Assembly (NCBI GenBank): GCA_022570795.1
Contig: JAKUDP010000009.1
Location: 1,798,001-1,862,000, forward strand
DNA from: Sphaerulina vaccinii
Taxonomy: Eukaryota > Ascomycota > Dothideomycetes > Mycosphaerellales > Mycosphaerellaceae
Direction of reading: 5' to 3'
Length of the DNA stretch: 64,000 nt
The notes below the pieces were generated by a model. It made no database searches and was not told the origin of the DNA. It saw only the letters and a list, made by a program, of their open reading frames with translations. The position numbers and the translations under genes are program-made. Below are positions 32,216-44,066 of this stretch, one piece after another (position 1 is the first letter of the stretch; the number at the start of each line of letters is the position of its first letter).

Positions 32216-32343
32216 TCAAACCCGTGTACACTCCTGGTCGGACTTTTTCGAAGCCAGCCAAGCCCAAATTTTGCGGGGGCTTCATCGATTCCTCGCCAAA
32301 TTCTGAGTCAAAAAGGTCCGACGAGGCGTGTACACGGGTTTGA
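32216..32343. mobile_element. MITE-like palindromic element
   Basis: The 128-bp segment has long inverted ends. The left arm starts TCAAACCCGTGTACACTCCT (32216) and the right arm, read on the minus strand from 32343, starts TCAAACCCGTGTACACGCCT; similarity runs about 33-36 bp. GCA flanks both outer edges and may be a 3-bp target duplication. No coding capacity. It sits between the SDR and the MTG2 gene. Confidence 0.65.
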
Positions 32344-32585
32344 GCATGCTGTTGTTCTGTAGAGGAGTTGTTCAGGAGCTTCAGGCAACAAGGATAGTTG
32401 CGTTCACTTCATCTCAAACGGGGCATCCCATGTTCCATTCTCTGCCAAGCTACACCTCCGTCGGGCATGTGAGATCGTCGTCTCGTTTCTTCTTCGCGTT
32501 CATTTGAACAATAAATCTTCTTCTTATTGCTGTGCTCTGGTAGAATAATCTTTTACTGCCTTCGTAGCGATACTACTACTGGCGC
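32344..32585. other. Promoter/leader of MTG2
   Basis: 240 bp upstream of the Obg GTPase start, T/C-rich towards its end. No separate feature is claimed. Confidence 0.4.
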
Positions 32586-34397
32586 ATGGCTATCGCCATC
32601 TCCTCTGCGCCGAGGCTGCTTTTCCTGTATCCTTGCCTTGATAGCACCTGGTCCGCTATCACGTCCGCGCGCAATGGAATCCATACTCGACATGCTCTCC
32701 GATATACGACTCCATCTTCTCAGCCGAGGCAGAAGTTTACATACACAACTGCTGCATCAGCGGCACACTCCATCACCGACACCGATGCTGTGCCTCTTGT
32801 GCAACCAGAGACTGGAGGAGTGGATGTCAACCAGTACGACCATCTAGACCCATCGCCTGCAGACTATTCCTCTGCGCCTTTCACGGATGCCTGCACACTG
32901 AGTGTGGCTGCAGGCTCTGGAGGGCATGGCTGTATCTCATTCTTGCGAGAGAAGTACATTGCCAATGGCCCTCCAAACGGCGGCGATGGCGGCTTTGGAG
33001 GCAGCGTCTACATCCAGGCCGTGCAAGGTGAGACCAGTTTGCACAAGATTGCTCGAAGAGGTCTGCTCAAAGCTGGCAGAGGGAAGAATGGTCAAGGGAG
33101 TCTGAAAGGCGGCGCAAGAGGCGAGGATGTACTAATCACAGTTCCTGTTGGCACAGTCGTAAGGGAGATCTCCAGAAACGATCCCATGGAGGCTGTTGAG
33201 GCTGAGGAAGCGAGAGAAGAACATCGAATGCGCAATCGACCGAAACGAAAAGAAGGCGAAGAGGATGTCGAGGCTGAGGCAGAGGAAGATGTGTTCAGAG
33301 ACACTCCCGAGTTTCAACGCGACAAGTGGTTGCTATATCCTGGCGGGTTGCCGAAGCATTTCACTGCTGACGATTTTCCGCCTCTACCTCGCCCACGCCG
33401 AAGTCCTTTAGCAGCAGCTCAGCCACCAGCTCCTCTACGCCTCGATCTCGACAAAGCGATGGACACGCCTATGCTCCTCGCAGCTGGAGCAGTAGGAGGG
33501 CTAGGGAATCCACATTTCGTGTCGAAGACTGTGCTCAAGCCGAAGTATGCTACGAAGGGCCAAGATGGCATGAGAATCAACCTCCAGCTTGAACTCAAGT
33601 TGCTGGCCGATGTTGGTCTGGTTGGACTTCCAAATGCTGGAAAGTCTACATTGATGCGAGCTATCACAAGATCGAGGACGCGCATAGGCAATTGGGCATT
33701 CACCACACTAGCTCCGAATATCGGAACACTAGTGCTGGATACACATATCGGACGGCCTAGCCTGGATACAAAAGGACGTCGAAAGACTCCTCGCGACAGA
33801 TTCACGATCGCGGACATCCCTGGCCTGATTGAAGACGCACATCTGGACAAAGGTCTCGGTCTGGGCTTTTTGCGGCACATCGAGCGCGCAGCTGTGCTCG
33901 CGTTCGTCGTCGATCTCAATGCAGGAGATGCCATTGAAGCACTGAAGGGTCTTTGGCGTGAGGTCGGCCAATACGAGCTGTTGCGCGAGCGTGAGCTGAA
34001 CGCCGACAGCGAGCGCGTGAAGCCACAGGAAGACGCAGTCGTCACATTTGAGCCATTCGCAAGCTCGATCTCGCCAGGTCTCGATCCTGAAGCTGGTGAA
34101 GAAGAGTCAATTGTCCTTGATCCAGCCGCAGGCCGTGAGCTCCCGCCACTATCACTTCCTCCGATCAGCAGCAAGCCTTGGCTTGTCGTTGCGACCAAAG
34201 CAGACCTGCCAGGAGCACAGGAGAACTACACAAAGTTACAGAACTACTTGCAAGAAGTACAAGCTGGAACGGAAGCGCACCCGAGTGGCAAGCAGAATGG
34301 TTGGAAGAAGACCTTGTACTCTCTGCCAGTGTCTGCGATCAACAAACAGGGCGTCGAAAGCCTACCTGGCATACTGCTTAGATTGCTCGATGAATGA
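32586..34397 (+). CDS. MTG2: Mitochondrial Obg-family GTPase (Mtg2-like)
   Basis: Single exon, 603 aa. The Ser/Arg-containing N-terminus without acidic residues (MAIAISSAPRLLFLYP...) resembles a mitochondrial presequence. The glycine-rich Obg fold starts at FTDACTLSVAAGSGGHGCISF (about residue 100) with GGDGGFGGSVY and AGRGKNGQGSLKGGARGED. The G domain has G1 GLPNAGKST (about 347), G2 FTT, G3 DIPGLIEDA (about 409) and G4 TKAD. A charged insert of roughly 100 residues interrupts the Obg fold (RKRKEGEEDVEAEAEED region, about 205-280), and another lies in the G domain. Obg/Mtg2 GTPases assist assembly of the mitochondrial large ribosomal subunit. Confidence 0.93.
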   Translation: MAIAISSAPRLLFLYPCLDSTWSAITSARNGIHTRHALRYTTPSSQPRQKFTYTTAASAAHSITDTDAVPLVQPETGGVDVNQYDHLDPSPADYSSAPFTDACTLSVAAGSGGHGCISFLREKYIANGPPNGGDGGFGGSVYIQAVQGETSLHKIARRGLLKAGRGKNGQGSLKGGARGEDVLITVPVGTVVREISRNDPMEAVEAEEAREEHRMRNRPKRKEGEEDVEAEAEEDVFRDTPEFQRDKWLLYPGGLPKHFTADDFPPLPRPRRSPLAAAQPPAPLRLDLDKAMDTPMLLAAGAVGGLGNPHFVSKTVLKPKYATKGQDGMRINLQLELKLLADVGLVGLPNAGKSTLMRAITRSRTRIGNWAFTTLAPNIGTLVLDTHIGRPSLDTKGRRKTPRDRFTIADIPGLIEDAHLDKGLGLGFLRHIERAAVLAFVVDLNAGDAIEALKGLWREVGQYELLRERELNADSERVKPQEDAVVTFEPFASSISPGLDPEAGEEESIVLDPAAGRELPPLSLPPISSKPWLVVATKADLPGAQENYTKLQNYLQEVQAGTEAHPSGKQNGWKKTLYSLPVSAINKQGVESLPGILLRLLDE

Positions 34398-35417
34398 TTC
34401 TCCTTCGTGAGCATGCCACTAGGAACGCGAATAGAGACCACTCGATCGCAAAGATGCTCGGAAATTTCATGCAAGAACCGCATATGTCGTGCCTGGTCAC
34501 TGCCGGGAATGTTACCACGCGCTCTCTTCGTATATGCTCTATCTGTTCCTGCTTGAGGACAAGACGCGGCCGAGTCAAGATCAGAGAAACCAATGACTGC
34601 TCGTGGACTGCAGAAGCTATGCATGCGCAGCGCCCACGAAGCATGAAAACTCTGGCAGCCGCATATGTTGTAACCAGTTTAGTGCTGCAAAGTGTCACCT
34701 CGTGGTCTTCTATGGATGCACAAGCACTATCTGAAGACCAGGTGGACTGATTTCCGGCAGTGCACATATCTGCCGGTAGCACGTCTTTGTGTCACATGCC
34801 TCAGCGCACCAGATAGGGTGCTTGAAACAGACTCATGTTGCCTTCTTGACTGTCGCCAAGAGTGATAAGAAAGACATCCGTTAGCACCGCGATGCACACG
34901 ACAAATCAGCAACATGTTCGCGACAGCAGACTTCTCCAAGAGTTTCACAAATCGAAGTTTGGTTCGATCTCCACAAACCCAACCGCGATATCGTTATCAA
35001 CGCGGACCCACGACTCTGGGGACATGCTTGTTGCATAAAAGGTCTATCGCATGAGGTGAGAGCAACATGCTGCTGATGAGAGCTCTGCGATAGGCTGCGG
35101 CCAAGCTGCGGGAGCTTATGCACGTCAACATGTCCTACCGCCAGGGTAGCCGACCCCAACGTGGGTCCACGACTTTCACATGCACCATGAGTTCGGCCAC
35201 GAGCTCTAAAAGTGTGGGTACTTGAACCTCAGGATGCCCCGTTGAGATTCAAAGGCGATGCCTGTCTTAAACTTCTCTTACAACTGTCACTCTCTTCACA
35301 GATCAGTGTCTCAGCACGCAGGAACATCTGCTATGCCTTCAGCTTGATACTTTCTTCTCTGTCACTGATCCGACTTCTCACCACTTGTAGTGTACTCTCG
35401 GTCCTTATCTTCGCTAG
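34398..35417. other. Intergenic region
   Basis: About 1 kb. Frames of 70-135 codons exist on both strands but none resembles a protein family. Nothing else was recognised. Confidence 0.45.
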
Positions 35418-36431
35418 ATGTCCTCAATCTGCTCCGACACCTCAGAAGAGGCTGACCACGACGAAAGACATCCTCGATACAGCCGACATGCCTCGCTCAT
35501 CCTGTTCCAATTATGGCCAGCTCTGATGCAACACAGAAGAATCCGGAGTTTCGGTGACAGTATACATGACTTCGTGGGCAAGCATACACGCAACGACAGA
35601 GTCACGAGTCTGGAAAGCGAAGGAAGTGTTACACCTCCACCATCATATGCAAGTACCGAGCATGAGCATATCTTCTCCGGAGATCAACCTTCAATATCGC
35701 AGTGGATGGCAGACACAACGCCGGCCAGGCCTCTGTCTTCTGGAAGCACAACTCCAACATACGTTGGAGAATCGCAGGACTCTGCTCAAGAGACGGGAAG
35801 TGGCATTCAATGGAGATACGCTAGGCCAGGCTTTGCTTCCCTCACGCTGGCTCAATCAGAAGATACGCAGGAGTTGGGATCGAACCCGCTCTTCGCTCGT
35901 CGCCAGTACCTCAGTGGATTAGCGTGCCTGCTACATGGCTTGCCGACAGATCTGAGCGAAGAAGAGATGACAAACCTACAAGAATCGTTGCCATCGGCAC
36001 TCAAATCCGAACAAGTGGTCGAAAACCAGCTAGCAACGAGTCCAGCTACAGCTCGCGAATCACAACCCACACCACGATCGCAGCAACAATCCTCTTTTCA
36101 GCACTTTGTCGCAGTTTGCACAATGTACCTCTTCCTGGCAGCATCTTTCGTGCTTCCATATGTGCAGTACATGCTCAGAGAAGCCTACCAGTTCGATCGC
36201 AGACATAAGATCAGCGACAAAGTTCTCTCTTCCAGCATAGACACGGCTGTTGCTGTGAGAAGGAACACGATCACTATTGCGGCTCAAGTGTGCTCTATGA
36301 ACGATGGAAAGGTAGGAGAGCAGCTCAAAGATGCTAGTCTATATCTGGTACAAGGCTTGAGTGGTGGTGTGTACGATGGCATTGGAGAGGGTATGCAAGT
36401 GCTTGGCCTTAGGACGAACAAAGATCGATGA
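35418..36431 (+). CDS. Hypothetical protein with one membrane helix
   Basis: Single exon, 337 aa; not recognised. The N-terminal 200 residues are polar and Ser/Thr/Pro-rich (TPPPSYAS, SSGSTTPTYVG). A short conserved-looking stretch NPLFARRQYLSGLACLLHGLPTDLSEEE follows (about 155-182). One hydrophobic segment (about 233-252, VAVCTMYLFLAASFVLPYVQY) is likely membrane-spanning. The C-terminus after it is helical (ISDKVLSSSIDTAVAVRRNTI...) and Gly-rich at its end. A tail-proximal single-pass protein is inferred. ATG context and codon use are ordinary for the window. Confidence 0.7.
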   Translation: MSSICSDTSEEADHDERHPRYSRHASLILFQLWPALMQHRRIRSFGDSIHDFVGKHTRNDRVTSLESEGSVTPPPSYASTEHEHIFSGDQPSISQWMADTTPARPLSSGSTTPTYVGESQDSAQETGSGIQWRYARPGFASLTLAQSEDTQELGSNPLFARRQYLSGLACLLHGLPTDLSEEEMTNLQESLPSALKSEQVVENQLATSPATARESQPTPRSQQQSSFQHFVAVCTMYLFLAASFVLPYVQYMLREAYQFDRRHKISDKVLSSSIDTAVAVRRNTITIAAQVCSMNDGKVGEQLKDASLYLVQGLSGGVYDGIGEGMQVLGLRTNKDR

Positions 36432-37122
36432 TATATGCATGTCTGACGCAGTCGGTCGTGATTTCGGCGAAGGCAAGGCAAGGCCTGGCAGACCACCAGC
36501 AACAGACCTTTGGCAGTTCACGATCTGCTGAATCGTCCTGCCTTGCGTCTGCATCTGCTGCACCACGCAGAGCGCAGGTCAGTCTGAATCGGTGGCAACT
36601 CTCAGACGGTAGATCCTTGGCCGCTGCATATCGCCGCAGGACATCGCGTATGAGCACCACTGGTTTTACCTGTCTGTCGATGATTCACGGAAGCATTTGA
36701 TAGCGATTTGAGCGAGCGAGCATTTGCTATGACTTATCTGGAACCAACGCCTCAGTTGCTGCTCTGTAACAAGACGGCTGATAGAAAACATGAATAGACA
36801 GCTGATACATCTTTAAAGCAAAGGACAGTCAATGTGATCGTTGCCGCTCTCTCCGCGATCTTCCGCTGTCTATGCCACTGAAAGCAGCATCTGAGTGCTA
36901 TCATATCCGACACTGGAAACGGAGAGGTTGCATTTGAAGACCAGCTTTGTATTGATGTCTCTCGCAATTACTGCCCTACACGCAGCCGGAACCCAGCGTG
37001 TACCGGCAACGACCACTTTATTCGAGCATTGGAGCTGCGGTACAGGTGGCATCAGTCCGATTGTAAACGGCTCCAGACCTCTGATTAACCACTGCTTGAG
37101 CTCTTCGCATCTCGACTCCTCA
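36432..37122. other. Convergent intergenic region
   Basis: About 690 bp between the one-TM protein and the 3' end of the reverse-strand helicase gene. No gene was supported. Confidence 0.45.
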
Positions 37123-40100
37123 TCAGATCCGCATACTGCCAAACTCCGTCTCAATATCATTAGCGCGAGTAACACCCGCAGCCTCCCGATGATGTTGACC
37201 TCCTACAGCTGCACCACACTGTGGACAGCGACTCTCTTGCATAGGCCTGCCACATTCGCCGACAGTGAAGGGATGGCCATTGACGCACCGATACCAGTGT
37301 CCAGTGCTGCGGAACTCACGCTCCATAGCTGCCACAACCATTCGCATTTCAACATCACTCACGTACCCTTTCAACATTTGTCGCACACCACTGACTTCGT
37401 CGAACACGCTCTCGGTCTGACCAGGGTACTCTGAACATAGAGCCGCCGCTTCATCAAGCTTTTCTCTTGCCATTTGCTTTAGACGCTCGGTGGCTTGAAG
37501 GCTAGAGATTATGTAAGCTACTTCACTTCTTTTTGAAGACACGTCGGATGGACTTACTTGTCGCCTGGCATACTAGACTTGGCGATGCACTCCAGTGCCG
37601 CGAACTGCGCCCAGAAGATATTGGCCTCAGCTTGCTGGAGAATGTTCATCGACTTTTGCGCGGCGTGGTAGAGGTTTAAACAAAGCTCGCGTGTTGAGGT
37701 AAGATCAATGGACAAACTTGCATCGTTGCGAAGGTGCGCTGGCATATTGTCCCAAGTTGAGACTAGATCAGTAATTATAATCAAGTCGCAGCGTAGGTGA
37801 AGGGCTTGCGCAAGCAACTGTCCTCGTGTCTGTAGTATGCTTTGGTCGAAGGCAAATTCCGGTACCTCGATGTTGGACCGACGACGACGAGCTTCTACGA
37901 GATCGCGCACTCGTTGGAATGGCTGCTCTTCCTTTCGCACCTAGAAGTTGTGGTTAGCAAGTATCTCCAGCAGAGCGAGACTGCCTCCGCAATGGCGGTC
38001 TGTGTGGTCGGCACCTCGGTCAGTGCGATATTAGAGAGATCTTACCTTATTTGTAAATGCTTGGATGTCTGTCCGAAGCACCAGGATAGGCTTGTAGCGA
38101 CCGCCCCGGGTGCCTCTGACAATGTTCGAGAGTCCCGTGGTTCCTTTCAGCACTACGTTACCTGTCATTACTGTCTCGCCCGGAATGTCGAGTAGGTGAG
38201 CTTGCTGAGACTGCAGTCGTTCTGCCAATAAGATGTAGGCCTGATTGGACCACGCGATGAACTTCTTTGTGCACTCATCAAGATGAGCGCGTCTCACAAT
38301 GCGCCCATAGCGGCCGACGCTTCGGAGTGAACGTCTGCAGTTCGGGCAGCTCTTTGCTTTTTCGGACGAGAATGGCAGCAGCTCGCCTTTGACCGAGAGC
38401 GGTACGCTGGGCTCGACAGTATTGTCCATGTCATAGTGAACAGCGATCTCCATCAAGCCATCCAGAGTCTCAACACTGAAGATGTGACCGCACGGCAAGA
38501 AGATGCAAGGCGTCTTGTCCAGGTCTGTCTCGGCATATGTCTCCATGAGGATCACGTCAACCTGAGTATCGCGGATCTTGTCCGAGGCGCACAGCTGGCA
38601 GAAGCTCGATGAAGGGCATTGCTCGCCACATATAGAGGGGCATTGGTGGCCACAATCAAGAAGTTTTTCGCATCGTCTCGAGCAAGGCACCCAGTCGCAA
38701 GGAGCTCCACACGGCATCTGGCAACGACTATGCGGGCAGTGACTAGAGCATTTCTCTTCTGTGCAAGGTGTGCAAGGCTCGTTGCAACGCTTACCGCAGC
38801 GCGAATGAGCGCAACTGATCTCGCATGGAGCAGAGCAAGGTGGGCACGGCTCTTGTGCATGGCACTCTTTGGTACACGAGTGACCACACGTCGTGAATCC
38901 GCGACCACAAGCACGCTTGCAGGCACCATGATCCGTCTCCACGACTTCGCCATCTGCCCCTCGCTTGGAGCAAGTGTGGCACTTCTTCCTACAAACGTGA
39001 CCACAGTCTAGGTTGGAGGAGCAGACTGCTTTGCATTGAAAAGCCTCGTTGTCGATAGAGGTGCTGCAGGGCAATGTAACCGTGTGTCCACAACCTCGAA
39101 CATCACGATCGACAGGCTCTTGGCAGCGTATCTGTGACTTGTCTTGAAAGAGCCAGCAAGGAATCTCAGTGAGATGATGGCCGCAAGCAAGTGTTAGATC
39201 GCACTGTACAAGCTCCGAGCACTTCTCCGGGCATTTCTCTCCGCAGACCAAGTTACAAGGATGAGTGCAGCCTCTTCTGGGGCGAGCGCAGTCTTTGACG
39301 CAGAAGACATTGTTGTGCAGACTATCCGCATGACACTTGGAGGGGCAAGGGTGACCACACGGGAGCTGCTGACCACACATAAGATCACAGCCAGCTTCAG
39401 GTGATACGCGAGTAAAGTCGGCAGCCTCTGTGACCTTTAGCGGCGTGTCTGGGTGACGAGGGCAGCTGAGCTCCAAGGACGTTCCGAGATTTCCCTCCGA
39501 CTTGAACATCGAGAGAACTTGCTGCCACATTCCAATGTGCCCGGAGGTCTCAGAGCTTCCGATGATGTACATCCCGTGCTGGGCTCGAGAGAGTAAAACG
39601 TTGATCCGGTTCGGCGTGCGCAAGAAACCGCATTTTCGCTGAGCATTGCTACGCACGAGCGAGACGATGACAACTTTGGCTTCTTCGCCCTGGAAGTTGT
39701 CAACGGTCGCTAGCCTCACAGCTTGCGCCAGATTGCCAATGGTAACTGGAGGAGGACGGTCCCAAGATAGGCTCTCCTCTTCGTCAGACTCTTCTCCATC
39801 CTTCGCCAGCTCATCAACATCTCTGTCGTTCAAAATGATGTCGACAAAGTTCTGGAGTTCGCGCCTGAGCTCTCTCAACTGACCCAGATAAGGAGTCAGA
39901 ACTGCGATGTCGTTGGCAGCGTAGACGCCCTGTCGTCGGAGATGCCTGACGAGAGCGGCAATAACTTCCACCTCATATCTATTGGTGTGGGAAGTCGAGT
40001 GCAGCTGGTCATGCTTGCTGTCTTCCTTGTGGTCGTGATCTAGCCAGAACAGGCGATGTCTCATACCGACCACAGCTGGATAGTCATCGACTGTCTCGAA

Positions 40101-43034
40101 ATCTCGTAACTTGGGGTAAAGAGTGCCGCGGATGAGCCGAGAAATGGATGGGTGCATGCGCCGCTGAGTCTCAAGCGTTACAAAGTCCAAGCCTTTCGAA
40201 CCTGCCACGCGAGGCTGGACTAGGCGCTCGAAAAGTGAAATATCAAGCGCGATCTGCGACGCTGGGTTATCCACGGACAGCTCATAGTTCTGGACCTTTG
40301 GTCGTAGTTGTTGATGATCGCCGATGAGAATCGCGTGCTCAAGAGATGGAAGCATTGCTGTCAGCAAGTGCGCCTCCAACACCTCGCCAGCCTCTTCGAC
40401 GACCAGAACCTTCGACGGAAGCTTGCGCAAATGTTTGAGACTTCTGGCCAATCCAGTTGTTGTGACGCCGATCACGCTGGCGTTGGAAAGAACACGCAGA
40501 TCGAGATCACCACGCACTGAATCAATTTTGTCTTTATCATCGTTGTAGGATTCAAGTTGAATCTGTAAATCCTCGTAGATATCTGACGTGATCGTCGAGA
40601 GCCACTGCTGATAGAGTATCAGGCGTCGGCCATGAGAAACTTCGTGTATGTCGATATGATCAGAGTCAGTCTGCCGGTCTTGTAGAGAGGGCTGTTGTAA
40701 TCCACCTTGCAGCCAGGCAGCCAAGACACTGTTGTTACCATGCCCACGAACAGTACGCCACCCTCCTTCATCCTCGGATGTAAGCAACTGAGTGTGGATT
40801 CTGGGACGAGTCGTTGATAGGAACGACATGATGGCCTTATCGGGGTTAGAGAGAACATCCTGCAGACGAGACAGTAGCCCGTGAATCAATCTGCCAGTCT
40901 CATCGATGTGAGCCTTTGCTTTACCAAACTCGTGGCCCTCGATCTTTGTGAAGCGATATCGCTGAGATACAGTGCGAAGGTTCACGGCGGCGAGACGTTC
41001 GCTCTTGGAACGAGATCCGATACGAATGAGCTGTTCCACTCCGGCATCGAAGAGGTGCTCCAGGAGCTGATCCAGTGCATGATTGGTGTAGCACACGCAA
41101 ATGATGGGTCCGAGTTTGGCGGCTTCTCTGCTTTTGAGCAATGTTTGGATGAGCTTCACGCCCGTGAATGACTTGCCTGTTCCAGGAGGTCCTTGTATCA
41201 GGGCCAAAGCACTATTCAAGGCGTGCTTAGCGGCTTTCTGCTGCGCCTCATCAAGAATGCTCCTCGCCAGAGTCGCATCAACATCGGCCTCCCTATTGCC
41301 TGTACACGCGGCATCTCGATCCCCCTTTGGTAGCAGGTTGCTAAGATCGTGCTGGAAGCCTGGCGTGCTTGAGTAAGCTGGTGGATGCTGTTTAATATTG
41401 TCCGAGCCAGGTACCAGAAGATCCGCAAAAGGCACGTCGAGCGCCTCTGCCATGTGTTTCAAAGCAGCCAAGGTGGGCCCAAAGGCTGGCAGTAGCACGC
41501 CAGGGAACTCTACCAGACACATGCGGTCGCCCGTCCACTGTGCGCAGCTGCTCAGAAGATCTGCAGCGGCTTCCGGATCAGTGGTTGTGAGCTTCGCAAC
41601 AATGTAGGCAGTCTTGGGGTCTTGATGCAGGCCATATGTCTCCTTGAGTGGCTTCGAGCGAGTCTTGCCAGGAGGCTGAAATCCCGGATTGTGGACCACA
41701 AGAAAGGCTGCTTTTCCTTGCGATGACAGCAGGCAAATCAAAGAGTCGCCGGCCAGCTTTCGAGACTCTGTCCACCAGTCCTCGCGTTGGCGGAGAGTCT
41801 TCTTGGCAAGTGTGGCTGGCTGGTTGAATCTGAAGACGAAGAGAAGTCCATCTTGGTTCTCGAATGCCACGTTCTCGAGGAAGACGTCGTGGTATACATT
41901 CGTGCGTGCGCCTTGTTGATGCGCAACGAGGACCTCTTCTGGATTCTGCAAGCATTGCAGCTGAAACTTGGCCGCGTCTCTAAGTTGGCCTACAGTATCT
42001 TCTCTGACAAGACGGAAGTGGCGATCAACAAGCCCAGCGAGACCAGGACGATGCCATTGTGACGGCTCTTCACGCGGCAAATATTCTACTCGCTCGCTTT
42101 CAATCTCTCCACGAGTCGGCAGCACCTGTATGTCGCGTATGTCGTCGCTGTCGTTGTCATGGCGAGGCCCATACTCCGAGAGATGACCAGGCAGATCCTG
42201 GCTGACCGTGAAGGTGGGACGTATCGTGCCTGCCTTCTCTTTCTGCACGTTTGCGCGACTTTCAGGAATGCTACTGCCAAGTTTGAACAGTGTCTGTACG
42301 GTGCGTAGGTCTCGCTCAGTCGATCGCGTAAGGGTTGTAAGATCAAGCAGAGCCACTAAGGCCTCGGCAGTAGCTTGTAGGGATGTGTTGACTTTGGCTG
42401 CACTGTTGCCCTGCAGCATACTCGCCAGGACAGAGAAACATATAGCGAGCTCTGCTTCATCTGGATTGGCGGACAGGTGGCGTACGGCCGCACGGAGGAT
42501 CATTGAGCCTTGGTCGCCATTGATGCCATACAGGTCGTTGAGGAGTGTGCCAAGGCGCACTTGGACAACCATGGACTGCATCACACTCTCGTGCGACAGG
42601 ATTCTGAAGTATGGGAGGAGCAGCTTGCGCCAGAATGCTGCTAGTTGCTGATCGTCGACCTGGTCCAGGTCTCTAGAGACAAGCTCTCGCACTCGTGTAA
42701 GACCTTGCTCAGTAGCCAGCTCTTGAATGACAAATTGCATGATCTCGCTGTCCGACTCGACCAGTTCAAGCGCCCTATCGATAAAGTCCGCCAGCTTCTC
42801 GTCACCGAGCGGCCGGCTTTTTCTGGCGTCCTTTGGTATCGAGAATCGCCATTTCTTTAGCATCTCTGCCGGGGCTTCATGTGTAGCATTGCGACGCACA
42901 CTCGCACTCGGCGGGCCAGTGGGCTTGTCGATGACTGGAGCTGCAGGTGCCGCCGGATCGTGGGAGAATTTGCACTTCTTGCCATACAGACACTTGCCTT
43001 TCGCGAAGTGTCTGCAGGCGAGCTTCTTCGCCAT
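37123..43034 (-). CDS. CCCH/NF-X1-type zinc-finger SF1 helicase with RZ finger (ZNFX1/Hrr1-like)
   Basis: Exons 43034-38046, 37940-37558 and 37501-37123 (1,916 aa); introns of 105 and 56 nt keep frame. Order of domains: CCCH finger CRHFAKGKCLYGKKCKFSH (residues 7-25); a helical N-region; the UPF1-like SF1 helicase with Walker A GPPGTGKS (about 613), VEEAGE (about 875), GDHQQLRP, and the C-terminal motifs NFQGEEAKVVIVSLVRSN and NVLLSRAQHGMYIIG; then a Cys/His-rich array of NF-X1 fingers (about 1,205-1,560); and a final RZ-type finger C-x5-GECG-x9-C-x2-C (about 1,860-1,885). Related proteins are animal ZNFX1 and S. pombe Hrr1, which work in small-RNA silencing and RNA surveillance. A similar role is an inference. 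An extra CCCH finger at the extreme N-terminus adds RNA-binding capacity. Confidence 0.93.
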
Positions 43035-44066
43035 CAGCGCGAGGCTCGAGAATGAGTTCGAATGCCAGACGTGTATTAGTTACCGGTCCAGGCGCTGCAG
43101 AAGATGAAGATTGAGCCCTTTGCCACGTGAGTTGGGCGCTAAAATGCCGTGCGTCGTTTTGGCCAGAGGTTGATTGTATCCTGCAGTTTCTGGATCTTGA
43201 GTAGTCTAAAGGAACCTTTGATGTCCAGATTGCAGAGATGAGTCAGTATCTGTTGTGAGAAAAGTGGTTGCAAGTCGAAATTAGTGGAGGCAAACAGAAA
43301 CCGTTTGAGAGAAGCCTTCCCGTTGCAGGGGTGACACGCAACGCGCAGCACGACGCGTGAAGTGAAGTGAAGTGCTCCAAGACATGCAGTCAAGCGTCAG
43401 GGATCCTCGCCGGAAAGTGGCTCGATAGCAAATGCTTCCGCTCTGCAGATGCAAGAGCCCGGTCCTCGAGCGTGGACAGAGACGGATTTGCGAGGGAACA
43501 GCAAATGCTTGCCGCGAGTATACACCACTCTGGCAACATGTTCTGGTCTATCAACACCCTCATCGTTCGCCGCGCTGTACAGAGACTTATCATCCATACC
43601 TGGTCGATTGCCTGCTGTCGCGCATGACTGGCAACATGGCGCGTAGCCATGGACTCACTTCAAGTTCTCTTTGCAATAATGCCATCCTGGGTCTGCCACA
43701 ACCTCGCAGCCTAAGCACGTACACAAAGCTTGTACGCCTACATTGATTGCATTACTGCAGCATCTATATCTCTTCCAAGTCGCGTCTACTTCTTGTGCTG
43801 GGCACTCCATCGGGCGTCGTCGAACGGGCTACTCGAGGCTGTGGTATGGTACGACTGCTGAGGCATAAGGGAACAATAGGCTGATGAGTTTCGCCAAAAG
43901 CAGTACAGGGACTGGCCGCACGAAAAGTGATGAGCATCGTCGTGAGAAAGACCACAGAAGATGTAAGACGCGACATGATGAAATGTCGGATACTGTAGCT
44001 TCAGACGCGGACAGCCTCAAAGCGGCATGGTGGCGATTGGTCTCGGCCTGAGACTACGAAAACCAT
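43035..44066. other. Intergenic region with one doubtful small secreted ORF
   Basis: About 1 kb. Apart from the doubtful ORF at 43764-43976, nothing coding is supported. A short GTGAAGTGAAGTGAAGTG run occurs near 43358. Confidence 0.45.
43764..43976 (-). CDS. Doubtful small secreted peptide
   Basis: 70 aa. The first 21 residues (MSRLTSSVVFLTTMLITFRAA) look like a signal peptide, and the remainder is Ser/Thr/Pro/Arg-rich with two Cys. No family is recognised. It could be chance: the same region is open in another frame. Listed because small secreted proteins are often missed. Confidence 0.25.
   Translation of the reverse strand: MSRLTSSVVFLTTMLITFRAASPCTAFGETHQPIVPLCLSSRTIPQPRVARSTTPDGVPSTRSRRDLEEI

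Noticed and set aside
33419..34198. 259-codon reverse ORF
   Set aside because: Antisense of the MTG2 G domain; Arg/Ser-rich shadow frame.
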